Source of the DNA: JBOGIG01 sp050742455 | GTDB lineage: Bacteria; Actinomycetota; Acidimicrobiia; Acidimicrobiales; JBOGIG01 | Direction of reading: 5' to 3' | Assembly (NCBI GenBank): GCA_050742455.1 | Contig: JBOGIG010000139.1 | Location: 1 to 46,937 of the forward strand | Length of the DNA stretch: 46,937 nucleotides | Shown: piece after piece, positions 24,054 to 32,214 of the stretch | How the letters are laid out: each line of letters opens with the position of its first letter | Position numbering within the stretch: position 1 is the first letter of the stretch | The notes under the pieces: generated by a model | Databases searched by the model: none | What the model was told of the DNA's origin: nothing | The model's input: the letters and a program-made list of their open reading frames with translations, nothing else | Position numbers and translations under genes: made by a program

Positions 24054-25096
24054 CTTCCCCCCTCGAGAACGCAGACCAGATTCTGCTGGAGACACGGGCC
24101 CGACGTGGCGTGGGCCACAGCGCGATCGGCGCCGCCATCGATGACCCGTTGGGCCGCCTCTCCCATGCGAGCCAGGCCTGCTCCCATGACCACATTCCCG
24201 GCCAGAGCCCCTCCCGAAGGATTCACATCCACCCCGGCGCCCAAGCCCAATGCCTCGGTCAGGATTGGTTCCTGGAACGAAAAGGGGGCATGAACCTCGG
24301 CCACATCCACCGGGCCCAGGCCGGCCCTACGTCCCGCCTCGGCTGTGGAGGCCGATCGGGCCAGGTCCCTCACCCCCAGGCTGTGGGCCTCGATGCGGTG
24401 ATCGAATCCTGTGATCCACGCAGGGCGAGAGCAGATGCGCCGGGCCAGGTCGTCACAGGCCAGCACCACGGCCACGGCCCCGTCGGATATAGGCGGGCAG
24501 TCGTGGCGACGCAAGGGTGACACCAGGTAGTCCTGGCCCATGAGGGTTTCCACATCGGTCTCCCCACTCAACTGGGCCTTGGGATTGGTCCTGGCCCGGG
24601 CCCGGCTGCGGGCCACCACTTGGGCCATCTCTGCTTCATCGTGGCCCGAGTCCAACCAAGCCCGAGCCTGCAGGGCGGCCAGGCTGATCGAGTCGATGCC
24701 CAGCGGCGCCACGTAGTAGGGATCCAACTGCAGGGTCAACACGTCGGGCAGGGGCCCGAGCGAGGACTTGCCGAAGGAGTAGACCAGGGCAGAGTCCAGA
24801 TCCCCATGTTGAAGCCGGGTCCACGCCTCATATGCGGCCCACGCCCCGTCCATCTCGACGTGGCTTTCCTGGATGGGGGGCCAGGCTCCGACAGCGTCCA
24901 GCCCGGACACGAAGGCGAAAGGAATGCCGGCCAGATAGTCGCAACTCCCCGACATGGTAAAGCCGATCTCCTTGCGCCCCAGCCCTGAAGCCTCGATTGC
25001 TTCGGCCACTACGGGCATGCATATCTCGACCTCGGTCCGGGGTTCTCGGCGAACCACTTCGGACTGGGCAAAGGCCACTATGGCCACATCGCGCAT
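24050..25096 (-). CDS. ltp4: Ltp4-like thiolase-fold aldolase subunit
   Basis: A 348-residue degenerate thiolase-fold protein (mycobacterial Ltp4 is 354). MSGSCDYLAG holds a Cys in roughly the nucleophile region, and the C-terminal ATSGPCLQQNLVCVLEGG lacks the usual GHP/CxG thiolase residues, as expected for the aldolase-type group. ATG 25096 shares a base with the stop of the DUF35 gene, and the stop overlaps ltp3, so the DUF35-ltp4-ltp3 genes are coupled. A complex with the DUF35 proteins, analogous to Ltp2-ChsH2, is inferred. Confidence 0.83.
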   Translation of the reverse strand: MRDVAIVAFAQSEVVRREPRTEVEICMPVVAEAIEASGLGRKEIGFTMSGSCDYLAGIPFAFVSGLDAVGAWPPIQESHVEMDGAWAAYEAWTRLQHGDLDSALVYSFGKSSLGPLPDVLTLQLDPYYVAPLGIDSISLAALQARAWLDSGHDEAEMAQVVARSRARARTNPKAQLSGETDVETLMGQDYLVSPLRRHDCPPISDGAVAVVLACDDLARRICSRPAWITGFDHRIEAHSLGVRDLARSASTAEAGRRAGLGPVDVAEVHAPFSFQEPILTEALGLGAGVDVNPSGGALAGNVVMGAGLARMGEAAQRVIDGGADRAVAHATSGPCLQQNLVCVLEGGR

Positions 25097-25632
25097 CAGA
25101 CGTACTCCTTGTAGCGGGCGTATTCGGCATCGGGCTCACCGGTAGGCCGGAAGTAGGCGATGCTCTCCAGGCTGGGGGACAGTTCGTCCTTGGGTACCCA
25201 CACCGCCTCCACTCTCATGCCCATGTGCACCTTCGCTGGGTCAACTTCCTGGATCAGATGCATGAAACCGATGTCGGACCCGTCCAACAAGATGGTGGCC
25301 GAGACGTAGGGGATCTCGATACGCTGGCCCCGAAACGGGACGTTGACGACGCAGAAAGTGGTCACAGTGCCCCGGCCCGACACCTCCACCTCCTCCTCGG
25401 TGGGTACCCCACACGAGCCACACGCGCCCCGGGGGGGCACGTAGACCTTGGAGCAGCTGGGACAGCGCTGGCCCATGATGTGTCCCGCTTCCATGCCCCG
25501 CAGGAACCGGGTCATGGCTTTGCCGGCAATGTACTCGTACTCGATGCGGACCGGGGCCCGGATGCTACGCACCTCCTCCACGTCATCGCTTTCTTGGGGG
25601 GACCGTTCGCTTGGGCCGGCCGTCGGACTCAC
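25096..25632 (-). CDS. DUF35 zinc-ribbon/OB-fold protein (aldolase partner)
   Basis: A 178-residue DUF35 protein. The zinc ribbon is GQRCPSCSKVYVPPRGACGSCG with two CxxC pairs, followed by an OB-fold segment starting GRGTVTTFCVVNVPF. DUF35 domains bind thiolase-fold partners and CoA. GTG 25632 overlaps the stop of the upstream DUF35 gene (GTGA). The first 30 residues are Ser/Glu-rich and probably flexible. With the next gene upstream it corresponds to the two halves of mycobacterial Rv3521 (about 303 aa). Confidence 0.85.
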   Translation of the reverse strand: MSPTAGPSERSPQESDDVEEVRSIRAPVRIEYEYIAGKAMTRFLRGMEAGHIMGQRCPSCSKVYVPPRGACGSCGVPTEEEVEVSGRGTVTTFCVVNVPFRGQRIEIPYVSATILLDGSDIGFMHLIQEVDPAKVHMGMRVEAVWVPKDELSPSLESIAYFRPTGEPDAEYARYKEYV

Positions 25633-26078
25633 GGCTTTCCTTCCGGAACGAAGCACTCAATGTCGCCGATCTCGCCCACCCGCTCCGGGCGCCAGCGCAC
25701 GCTGACCCTCATGCCGGTAGCCATGGCCGACTCCGAGGGGCAGTCAACGGCGTGGAGGAAACCAGTGGCAGCGCCATCCAGGCGGACGAGAGCCCAGGCG
25801 AAAGGATGATCCAAGGGGTGGTTGGGACGGGGGTGATGAACCCAGGCCCAAGTGGTCACTTCCCCGGACTGGCCCACCTCCACCATCTCGTCGAGCGTAT
25901 GAGCCGTCACCGGGTCGTAGCCGGTGGGCGGGACCATGACCGTCCCATCCGACATTCGCACCCCGAGGATCCGGCCCTGGCGCAGGCCGGTCATGAACTT
26001 TCCGATAACCGGTCCTGTGGTGCGGGTATAGGGGTACTCCAAGATGTTGGGGGCGGAAAGAACATCGAGATCGTCCAC
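25629..26078 (-). CDS. DUF35-like OB-fold protein lacking the zinc ribbon
   Basis: A protein of about 149 residues: GRILGVRMSDGTVMVPPTGYDPVT precedes an OB-fold segment (GEVTTWAWVHHP, AWALVRLDGAATGFLHAVDC, GMRVSVRW). The position of the zinc ribbon is kept but its Cys residues are absent. It probably equals the N-terminal half of Rv3521. The start is uncertain: GTG 26078 is proposed, and GTG 26138, inside the operator-like site at 26131-26144, is an alternative. First gene of the DUF35-DUF35-ltp4-ltp3 operon, divergent from the FadD4-like ligase. Confidence 0.75.
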   Translation of the reverse strand: MDDLDVLSAPNILEYPYTRTTGPVIGKFMTGLRQGRILGVRMSDGTVMVPPTGYDPVTAHTLDEMVEVGQSGEVTTWAWVHHPRPNHPLDHPFAWALVRLDGAATGFLHAVDCPSESAMATGMRVSVRWRPERVGEIGDIECFVPEGKP

Positions 26079-26130
26079 TAGCAGGGCTCGATCTGGGAGG
26101 GTAGCGGCGGGCCGGCTTGCATTGGCTAAT

Positions 26131-26144
26131 CGAAACACGTTCTC
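26131..26144. promoter_or_regulatory. KstR-like operator in a divergent promoter
   Basis: CGAAACACGTTCTC keeps the AACnnGTT core and the preferred AC centre, but the outer T and A are both C. It lies between the DUF35/ltp4/ltp3 operon (-) and the FadD4-like ligase (+). The match is weaker than at 9622 or 29370. Confidence 0.45.
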
Positions 26145-26213
26145 GTTTCCGGCGCAACCCGCTAACGTGGCCGGCGACACCGTTGACCACATCGAACCGG
26201 CGAAAGGACCACC

Positions 26214-27764
26214 ATGGCCGAAACAGGATTCTGGCAACTGGCTAGGCAAGAGCCCCATCGTCTGGCCGTGGTGGAGCCCGACGGTGCCGAGGTCAGCTTC
26301 GGTCGGCTCCTGGAGCTGGCCAACCAGATAACAACAGGACTTAGGTCCAGGGGAGTGAGCACCGGCGACGTAGTGGCCGCCGTGGTGCCAAACGGCGTCG
26401 AAATGTTGGCTCTGTACATGGCCGCAATGCAGTCGGGCTGGTACCTGACCCCGATCAACCACCACCTGACCGGTCCTGAGATCGCCTACATTCTCGCCGA
26501 CAGCGAGGCCAAGGCGGTCATCGGTCACGAGCGATTCGCCGAACAACTGGCCAAGGCTGGGGCAGAGGTCAGACTGGACCCTTCCCAATGCTTCGCCGTC
26601 GGGGAGGTTCCCGGATTCTCATCCTTTACCGACCTGGTGGCTGGCCAGTCCGGGGACACGCCGCCGGACCGAACTACGGGTGCTCCCATGCACTACACAT
26701 CGGGCACCACTGGGAGGCCCAAAGGGGTTCGACGCAAGCTGTTGGGCGCCGACCCCGATGGTCCGGCTGGCACCTACACCGGGCTGCTTCAACTGTTCGG
26801 CATCACCCCCCACGACGGCAACGTGCATCTGACCGTGTCACCCCTCTACCACACCGCGGTATTGATGTTCACCGCATGTTCGCTGCATCTGGGTCACACC
26901 GTCGTCCTCATGGACAAGTGGACCCCGCAGGGCACCCTGGAGCGAATCGACCGTTACCGGGTGACCACCAGCCACATGGTGCCGACCCAGTTTCACCGCA
27001 TGCTGGCCCTGCCCGATGAGGTCCGGGCCGGCTATGACGTTTCGTCGCTGCGTCACATGATCCACGCCGCCGCCCCCTGTCCCCCCGAGATCAAGCGGCG
27101 CATGATCGAGTGGTGGGGTGACTCCATCGACGAGTACTACGCCGCCACCGAGGGAGGGGGGACCAAGGTCGGAGCGCAAGAATGGATTGACCATCCGGGC
27201 ACGGTGGGTCGGCCCTGGCCCAACTCGGAGATCCGCGTCCTGGACGAAGACGGCCACGACATGGCCACCGGTGAGATCGGGACGGTGTACATGAGCCTGG
27301 CCCTGGCCAACTTCGAGTATCACAAGGACAAGGACAAGACCGAGGCCAACCGCCGGGACGGCTTCTTCACCGTCGGCGACGTCGGCTACCTCGACGCCGA
27401 CGGGTACCTGTACCTATGCGACCGCAAGTCCGACATGATCATCTCCGGGGGTGTCAACATCTACCCGGCCGAAGTTGAGAACGAGCTTCTGACCCATCCC
27501 AAGGTCGGCGACGCTGCGGTGTTCGGAATTCCCGACGACGATTTCGGCGAGCAGGTCAAGGCGGTCATCGAGCCGGCGGCCGAGGTCACCCCGGGAGACG
27601 ATCTGGCCGGCGAGCTGTTGGCTTTTCTGAGGGATCGGGTGGCCGGGTACAAGGTGCCCCGGTCCGTGGACTTCATCGCCGAGATGCCTCGGGACCCGAG
27701 CGGAAAGCTCTACAAGCGCAAACTCCGAGATCCCTACTGGGAGGGCAAAGAGCGTTCCATCTGA
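26214..27764 (+). CDS. Acyl-CoA synthetase (FadD4-like)
   Basis: A 516-residue ANL ligase with the P-loop HYTSGTTGRPKGV, EYYAATEGGG (A5), GYLYLCDRKSDMIISGGVNIYPAEVE and the catalytic lysine in PSGKLYKRKLRDPYW. The last segment is characteristic of FadD4-type enzymes rather than FadD17 or FadD19. It activates a fatty- or steroid-type acid to CoA. ATG 26214 has AAAGGA at 26203-26208. The stop shares a base with the thioesterase start (TGATG), so ligase and thioesterase are coupled. Confidence 0.87.
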   Translation: MAETGFWQLARQEPHRLAVVEPDGAEVSFGRLLELANQITTGLRSRGVSTGDVVAAVVPNGVEMLALYMAAMQSGWYLTPINHHLTGPEIAYILADSEAKAVIGHERFAEQLAKAGAEVRLDPSQCFAVGEVPGFSSFTDLVAGQSGDTPPDRTTGAPMHYTSGTTGRPKGVRRKLLGADPDGPAGTYTGLLQLFGITPHDGNVHLTVSPLYHTAVLMFTACSLHLGHTVVLMDKWTPQGTLERIDRYRVTTSHMVPTQFHRMLALPDEVRAGYDVSSLRHMIHAAAPCPPEIKRRMIEWWGDSIDEYYAATEGGGTKVGAQEWIDHPGTVGRPWPNSEIRVLDEDGHDMATGEIGTVYMSLALANFEYHKDKDKTEANRRDGFFTVGDVGYLDADGYLYLCDRKSDMIISGGVNIYPAEVENELLTHPKVGDAAVFGIPDDDFGEQVKAVIEPAAEVTPGDDLAGELLAFLRDRVAGYKVPRSVDFIAEMPRDPSGKLYKRKLRDPYWEGKERSI

Positions 27765-28462
27765 TGGCCGGCACCCTGCCAGATGATGCCCGGGGCCTCT
27801 GGATATCCGGCGCTCCGGCCCCTGTCGGTTCCCGAGGAGCCAAGCATCGCCTGGCCCAGTCGGTCCGCCAGTTGACCGAGGCCGTCGCGCTGTTGGATCC
27901 CGAGACGCTCGACCCGGCCCGCCTGGACCGATTAGCCAGAGCGGCTGGCGACCTGGCCGACAGCATCGCAGAGTTGCCCAGCCTGGCGGCGCGGGGTGGC
28001 GCAGCCCTGGCCGGTGGGCCAGACGCCGTCCTCGCCGAGCGCAGCGGCATCTCAGGTCGCTCCAACCCCCTGGCCCCGCCCATGCAGGCATGGGTGGATG
28101 GAGACCTCACCTGTGGTCGGGCCACCTACGGTCCGGCCTATGAGGGACCGCCCGGGTGTGTCCACGGAGGCTTCGTGGCTGCCGCCTTCGACGACCTGTT
28201 GGGCTGTGCCCAGATGGCTTCGGGGTTGGCCGGGTTCACCGGAACCCTGACGGTGCGCATGGTCCGCCCCACCCCATTGGGGGTGGCCATTGACTACCAG
28301 GCGGGATACGACCGGATAGAAGGCCGCAAGATCTACTGCTGGGGAACGGCACGGGCGGGCGCGACGGTGGTGGCCGAAGCCCAGGGGATCTTCATCATTC
28401 CCCGCCAAGGCTCGCAGGTGGGTGCCAACCCCCAATCCGGCCCCGCCTGGCTCGGCGCCTAG
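27764..28462 (+). CDS. Hotdog-fold (PaaI/4HBT-type) acyl-CoA thioesterase
   Basis: A 232-residue protein. The first 75 residues are helical and alanine/leucine-rich; the C-terminal two thirds form a hotdog domain with GCVHGGFVAAAFDDLLG, the HGG-x-x-x-x-x-D active-site pattern of PaaI-like thioesterases. It would hydrolyse CoA thioesters, possibly to free CoA from stalled intermediates. It is co-translated with the FadD4-like ligase and ends three bases before the convergent echA19. Confidence 0.82.
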   Translation: MAGTLPDDARGLWISGAPAPVGSRGAKHRLAQSVRQLTEAVALLDPETLDPARLDRLARAAGDLADSIAELPSLAARGGAALAGGPDAVLAERSGISGRSNPLAPPMQAWVDGDLTCGRATYGPAYEGPPGCVHGGFVAAAFDDLLGCAQMASGLAGFTGTLTVRMVRPTPLGVAIDYQAGYDRIEGRKIYCWGTARAGATVVAEAQGIFIIPRQGSQVGANPQSGPAWLGA

Positions 28463-28465
28463 CGC

Positions 28466-29260
28466 CTAACGCCTGACAAAATTTGGCTTGCGCTTCTCGG
28501 CAAAGGCCCGCGGTCCCTCCTTGGCGTCCTCGGTGGAAAAAATCGGCCAGCCAATGGAGAACTCGACCTTGAGGGCGTCATCCTCGGGCAGGCACTCGGT
28601 CTCCCGCACCGAACGCTTTATGGCCTCGACGGCCAGTGGACCGTTGGCTGCGATCACGGCGGCGATCTTGAGGGCCTCCTCCAGAGCCTGGCCGTCGGGC
28701 ACCACCCGGCCGATCAGGCCCACCTGCAGGGCCTCGGCCGCGCTCACTTCCCGGGCCGTCAACAAGATGTCCATGGCCACCGTGTAAGGCAACTGGCGCA
28801 CCAGGCGCACCGTCGACCCGCCAACCGGGAACAGGCCCCTTTTGGCTTCGAACAGTCCGAACTTGGCGCTCTGCCCCGCCACCCGGATGTCGGTGGCCTG
28901 AAGGATTTCCGTTCCTCCGGCAACGGCCCAGCCCTCCACAGCGGCGATCAGCGGCTTGCGAAGGTGGTAATGGCGCAGCAGGGCCTTCCAGTGGATGTCG
29001 GGATCGGCCACAAACCTCTCCCGTAGGGTGTCGGGCTGGGGACCCCCCATGGCTTTGAGGTCGGCCCCGGTGCAAAAAGTGCCGCCCGCCCCGGTGAGCA
29101 CGGCGCAGCGGACGTCGTCGTCGTTGTCGATCTCGGCCCAGGCGTCGGCCAGACCCACGATCATCGAAGGGCTGAGGGCGTTGCGGGCCTCGGGGCGGTT
29201 GAGGGTGACGATCACGGTTGACCCGTCCCGCTCAATGCTCAAATGCTCGGTTCCACTCAC
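28466..29260 (-). CDS. echA19: EchA19-like steroid enoyl-CoA hydratase
   Basis: A 264-residue crotonase (EchA19 of M. tuberculosis is 263), with both catalytic Glu kept: AVAGGTEIL and FGLFEAKRG. EchA19 hydrates cholesterol side-chain enoyl-CoA steroids. As in mycobacteria it is divergent from fadD19, and the intervening 133 bases carry two KstR-like operators. The GTG start at 29260 follows GGGAGG; upstream in-frame ATGs lack a ribosome site. Confidence 0.88.
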   Translation of the reverse strand: MSGTEHLSIERDGSTVIVTLNRPEARNALSPSMIVGLADAWAEIDNDDDVRCAVLTGAGGTFCTGADLKAMGGPQPDTLRERFVADPDIHWKALLRHYHLRKPLIAAVEGWAVAGGTEILQATDIRVAGQSAKFGLFEAKRGLFPVGGSTVRLVRQLPYTVAMDILLTAREVSAAEALQVGLIGRVVPDGQALEEALKIAAVIAANGPLAVEAIKRSVRETECLPEDDALKVEFSIGWPIFSTEDAKEGPRAFAEKRKPNFVRR

Positions 29261-29329
29261 TCGGGCCTCCCAGAACATAGTCGGACTGCGTCCAGGGCCC
29301 TGTGGCCGCGAACCTTGCTGCCCGTCAAT

Positions 29330-29343
29330 TAGAACACATTCCA
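29330..29343. promoter_or_regulatory. KstR-like operator (echA19-fadD19 gap, site 1)
   Basis: TAGAACACATTCCA matches TnnAACnnGTTnnA at seven of eight fixed positions (ATT for GTT). It lies 70 bases upstream of echA19 and would regulate that side of the divergent promoter. Confidence 0.6.
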
Positions 29344-29369
29344 TTCCCAGTACGGTTGGCCCAGATGAA

Positions 29370-29383
29370 AGGAACGTGTTCTA
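29370..29383. promoter_or_regulatory. KstR-like operator (echA19-fadD19 gap, site 2)
   Basis: AGGAACGTGTTCTA matches the KstR consensus at seven of eight fixed positions and contains the near-perfect palindrome GAACGTGTTC. It ends 10 bases before the fadD19 ATG, so bound repressor would block initiation directly. The mycobacterial echA19-fadD19 intergenic region is a known KstR target. Confidence 0.68.
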
Positions 29384-29393
29384 ATACTGGGCG

Positions 29394-31100
29394 ATGGAGT
29401 TCAACCTGGCCGACCTGTTCGAGAACGCCGTCGATGCCTTCGCCGACCGTGAGTACCTGGTGGCCGGGGGCCAACGGCGTACCTATGCCCAGATGGAAGA
29501 GCGGGCCAACCGGTTGGCTCATCACCTGTCCGCTCGCGGGGTGAAGGCCGGTGACCACGTAGGAATCTATGCCTACAACAGCGTGGAGTGGGTGGAGACG
29601 CTGTGGGCAGTATTCAAGATTCGGGCCACCTGGATCAACATCAACTACCGCTACGTAGCCGACGAGCTGGCCTACCTATTCTCCAACGCCGACCTCGTGG
29701 CCCTGGTGCACCAGCGGGAGTTTGCCCCCCGGGTTCGCTCGGTACGGGACCGGCTACCGCTTCTCGCCCACACCATCGTTATCGACGATGAGTCAGGCGC
29801 CGACCTGGACGGCTACGACCACATCGGATACGAGGTGGCCGTGGCCGACGGCGGCCCGGAACGGGACTTTCCCCCCCGCTCGCCCGACGATCTCTACATC
29901 CTTTTCACCGGCGGAACCACCGGCATGCCCAAAGGGGTGGTCTGGCGCCACGAGGACGTCTTCTTCGCCCTGGGCGGCGGGATCGACGCTCTCAGCCTGA
30001 CCCGGGCCAACCATCCGGGTGACATGGTGGCCAAGGGACTGGCCTCGGATTTCCAGCTCACCACCTTCCCCATCGCCCCGCTCATGCACGGGGCCAGCCA
30101 GTGGGCGGTCATGGGGGCCAGCTTCATCGGCAACCGGGTGCTCCTGCTGGCCAAGTTCGATCCCGCGGTGGTGTGGTCCATGGTGGAGGCGGAAAAGTGC
30201 CATGCCATGATGATCACCGGCGACGCCATGGGCCGACCGCTGATCGAGGAACTGATCAGACCGGACAGCACCTACGACGTGTCGTCGTTCTTCTCCATCA
30301 ATTCCTCCGCCGCCATTTTTTCTCCCAGTGTCAAGGAACAGTTCTTCTCCCGCTTCCCCGATCTCATCATGACCGACGCCATCGGATCGTCCGAGACGGG
30401 CAACAACGGCTTGGCCATGGTCAAGGCTGGTCACACGACCATGAAGGGCGGCCCCACGGTGAGGCCCGGGGCCGACACGGTGGTGCTCGACGAGGACTTC
30501 CGACCCATGCCCCCGGGGACGGGGCGAATGGGACGCCTGGCCCGAACAGGAAACATTCCGTTGCGCTATTACAAGGACCCGGCCAAGTCGGCCGAGACCT
30601 TCGTCGAGGCCCACGGCGAGCGTTACTCGTTGCCGGGAGACTTCGCCCTCTTGGAAGGTGACGGGACCATCACCCTGGTGGGCCGGGGTTCGGTGTCCAT
30701 CAACTCGGGTGGTGAGAAGATCTTCCCCGAAGAGGTGGAGGCCGCGGTCAAGTCCCACCCCGACGTCTACGACTCGGTGGTGGTCGGAGTACCGGACGAG
30801 CGCTGGGGCCAGAAAGTGGCCGCCGTGGTCGAGCCCCGCCCCGGCGCGCATCCCACCCTGGAGTCCATACAGGAGCACTGCCGGTCCCGCATCGCCGGGT
30901 ACAAGGTGCCCCGGGCCATGGTGGTGGTGACGGCTATGCAGCGCAGCCCCAGCGGGAAGGCCGACTACCCATGGGCCAGGGACATCGCCACCGGGCACCG
31001 GGGCCACCCCGACGACCCCAAGAGCCCCGACGACCCCAAGAGCACTGACGACCCCAAGAGCACTGACGACAAAGGAAGCCATGCGCACTCCCATATGTGA
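29394..31100 (+). CDS. fadD19: FadD19-like sterol side-chain CoA ligase
   Basis: A 568-residue ANL ligase collinear with mycobacterial FadD19, which activates C27 (including C24-branched) sterol acids to CoA thioesters. Shared segments: LFTGGTTGMPKGVVWRHED, DAIGSSETG, GSVSINSGGEKIFPEEVEAA and the catalytic lysine in SPSGKADYPWA. ATG 29394 lies right behind a KstR-like operator and has no clear ribosome site. The C-terminal tail (from about residue 538) is four imperfect copies of a PDDPKS/TDDPKS hexapeptide followed by a His-rich end, absent from known FadD19. The stop overlaps the following flavoprotein gene by 20 bases. Confidence 0.88.
   Translation: MEFNLADLFENAVDAFADREYLVAGGQRRTYAQMEERANRLAHHLSARGVKAGDHVGIYAYNSVEWVETLWAVFKIRATWININYRYVADELAYLFSNADLVALVHQREFAPRVRSVRDRLPLLAHTIVIDDESGADLDGYDHIGYEVAVADGGPERDFPPRSPDDLYILFTGGTTGMPKGVVWRHEDVFFALGGGIDALSLTRANHPGDMVAKGLASDFQLTTFPIAPLMHGASQWAVMGASFIGNRVLLLAKFDPAVVWSMVEAEKCHAMMITGDAMGRPLIEELIRPDSTYDVSSFFSINSSAAIFSPSVKEQFFSRFPDLIMTDAIGSSETGNNGLAMVKAGHTTMKGGPTVRPGADTVVLDEDFRPMPPGTGRMGRLARTGNIPLRYYKDPAKSAETFVEAHGERYSLPGDFALLEGDGTITLVGRGSVSINSGGEKIFPEEVEAAVKSHPDVYDSVVVGVPDERWGQKVAAVVEPRPGAHPTLESIQEHCRSRIAGYKVPRAMVVVTAMQRSPSGKADYPWARDIATGHRGHPDDPKSPDDPKSTDDPKSTDDKGSHAHSHM
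31008..31079 (+). repeat. 18-bp coding tandem repeat, four copies
   Basis: Four 18-base units (CCCGACGACCCCAAGAGC and variants; the last diverged) encode PDDPKS, PDDPKS, TDDPKS, TDDKGS at the fadD19 C-terminus, immediately upstream of the ribosome site of the next gene. Confidence 0.8.
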
Positions 31101-32214
31101 CCTGTTCGGTATCGACCTGCCCATCTTCGCCTTCAGCCATTGCCGCGACGTCGTGGCCGCGGTCAGCAAAGCAGGCGGCATGGGGGTTCTGGGCGCCTTG
31201 GCCTTCTCCCCCGAACAACTCGAGATCGAGCTCAACTGGATCGATGAACACGTGGACGACAAGCCCTACGGGGTGGATGTGGTCATGCCGGCGAAATATG
31301 CCGGCGCCGGTGAACTGGATCCTGACCATATGGCCGAGGACCTGGACAAGATGATCCCGGATACCCACCGCCGCTTCGTCGAAAGCGTTCTCGATCGCTA
31401 CGGGGTCCCTCCCCTTGGTGCGGACGAGGAACGGACCTCCGGACTACTGGGTTGGACCCACGAAGGGGCGCGGCCACAGGTCGACATCGCCCTGTCCCAC
31501 CCCATCAAGTTGTTGGTCAACGCACTCGGTCCACCTCCGGTCGACATCGTCGACTTGGCTCACCAGCACGGGGTCAAGGTGGCCGCCCTGGTCGGCAGCG
31601 TCGTGCAGGCCCAGCGTCAGGTCAACCAGGGTGTCGACATCATCGTGGCCCAAGGCCACGAGGCCGGTGGCCACACCGGGGAGATCTCCACCATGGTGCT
31701 GGTGCCCGAGGTAGTGGATGCCGTGGCCCCCGTCCCCGTCCTGGCTGCGGGCGGCATCGGCAGTGGCCGCCAAGCCGCCGCCGCCCTGGCTCTGGGGGCC
31801 GAAGGGGTGTGGACGGGCTCGATCTGGTTGACCGTAGCCGAGAGCAACATGGTGCCCCTGGTAGTGGAGAAGCTGTTGGCCGCGTCGTCCCGAGACACCG
31901 TACGATCGAGGTGCATGACGGGCAAGCCGGCTCGCCAACTCCGCACGGCCTGGACGGACGCCTGGGAAAGTGACGACAGCCCGGGGACATTGATGATGCC
32001 CCTGCAGTACATGCTCACCTCGGAAGCCCAACACCGCATCGCCAAGTCACAGAACAGGGACCTGGTGGGGATACCGGTAGGACAGATCGTGGGGTCGATG
32101 AACAACGTGAGGACGTCGAGGGATGTCGTCTTCGATCTGGTGGAGGGATTCATCGCCGCCACCGAGCGTCTCGACCACCTCATGGCGGAGGGCGCCGGCT
32201 CCCCCACGGGCTGA
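31081..32214 (+). CDS. Nitronate monooxygenase-family FMN protein (IpdC paralogue)
   Basis: A 377-residue FMN TIM-barrel protein with AQGHEAGGHTGEI (phosphate loop), LAAGGIGSGRQ and GVWTGS. Its N-terminus MRTPICDLFGIDLPIF parallels IpdC, but it has a long insert around residues 75-125 and different catalytic surroundings (AFSHCRDV), so it is another subfamily. ATG 31081 follows AAAGGAAG and lies inside the fadD19 3' end. It is sandwiched between two FadD19-like ligases with overlaps on both sides (stop shares a base with the next ATG), so it likely acts on a CoA ester made by them, perhaps as a double-bond reductase or dehydrogenase. Inference only. Confidence 0.82.
   Translation: MRTPICDLFGIDLPIFAFSHCRDVVAAVSKAGGMGVLGALAFSPEQLEIELNWIDEHVDDKPYGVDVVMPAKYAGAGELDPDHMAEDLDKMIPDTHRRFVESVLDRYGVPPLGADEERTSGLLGWTHEGARPQVDIALSHPIKLLVNALGPPPVDIVDLAHQHGVKVAALVGSVVQAQRQVNQGVDIIVAQGHEAGGHTGEISTMVLVPEVVDAVAPVPVLAAGGIGSGRQAAAALALGAEGVWTGSIWLTVAESNMVPLVVEKLLAASSRDTVRSRCMTGKPARQLRTAWTDAWESDDSPGTLMMPLQYMLTSEAQHRIAKSQNRDLVGIPVGQIVGSMNNVRTSRDVVFDLVEGFIAATERLDHLMAEGAGSPTG

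Noticed and set aside
29793..31262. 489-codon frame antisense to fadD19
   Set aside because: No recognisable domain; it mirrors GC-rich coding DNA of fadD19 and the next gene.
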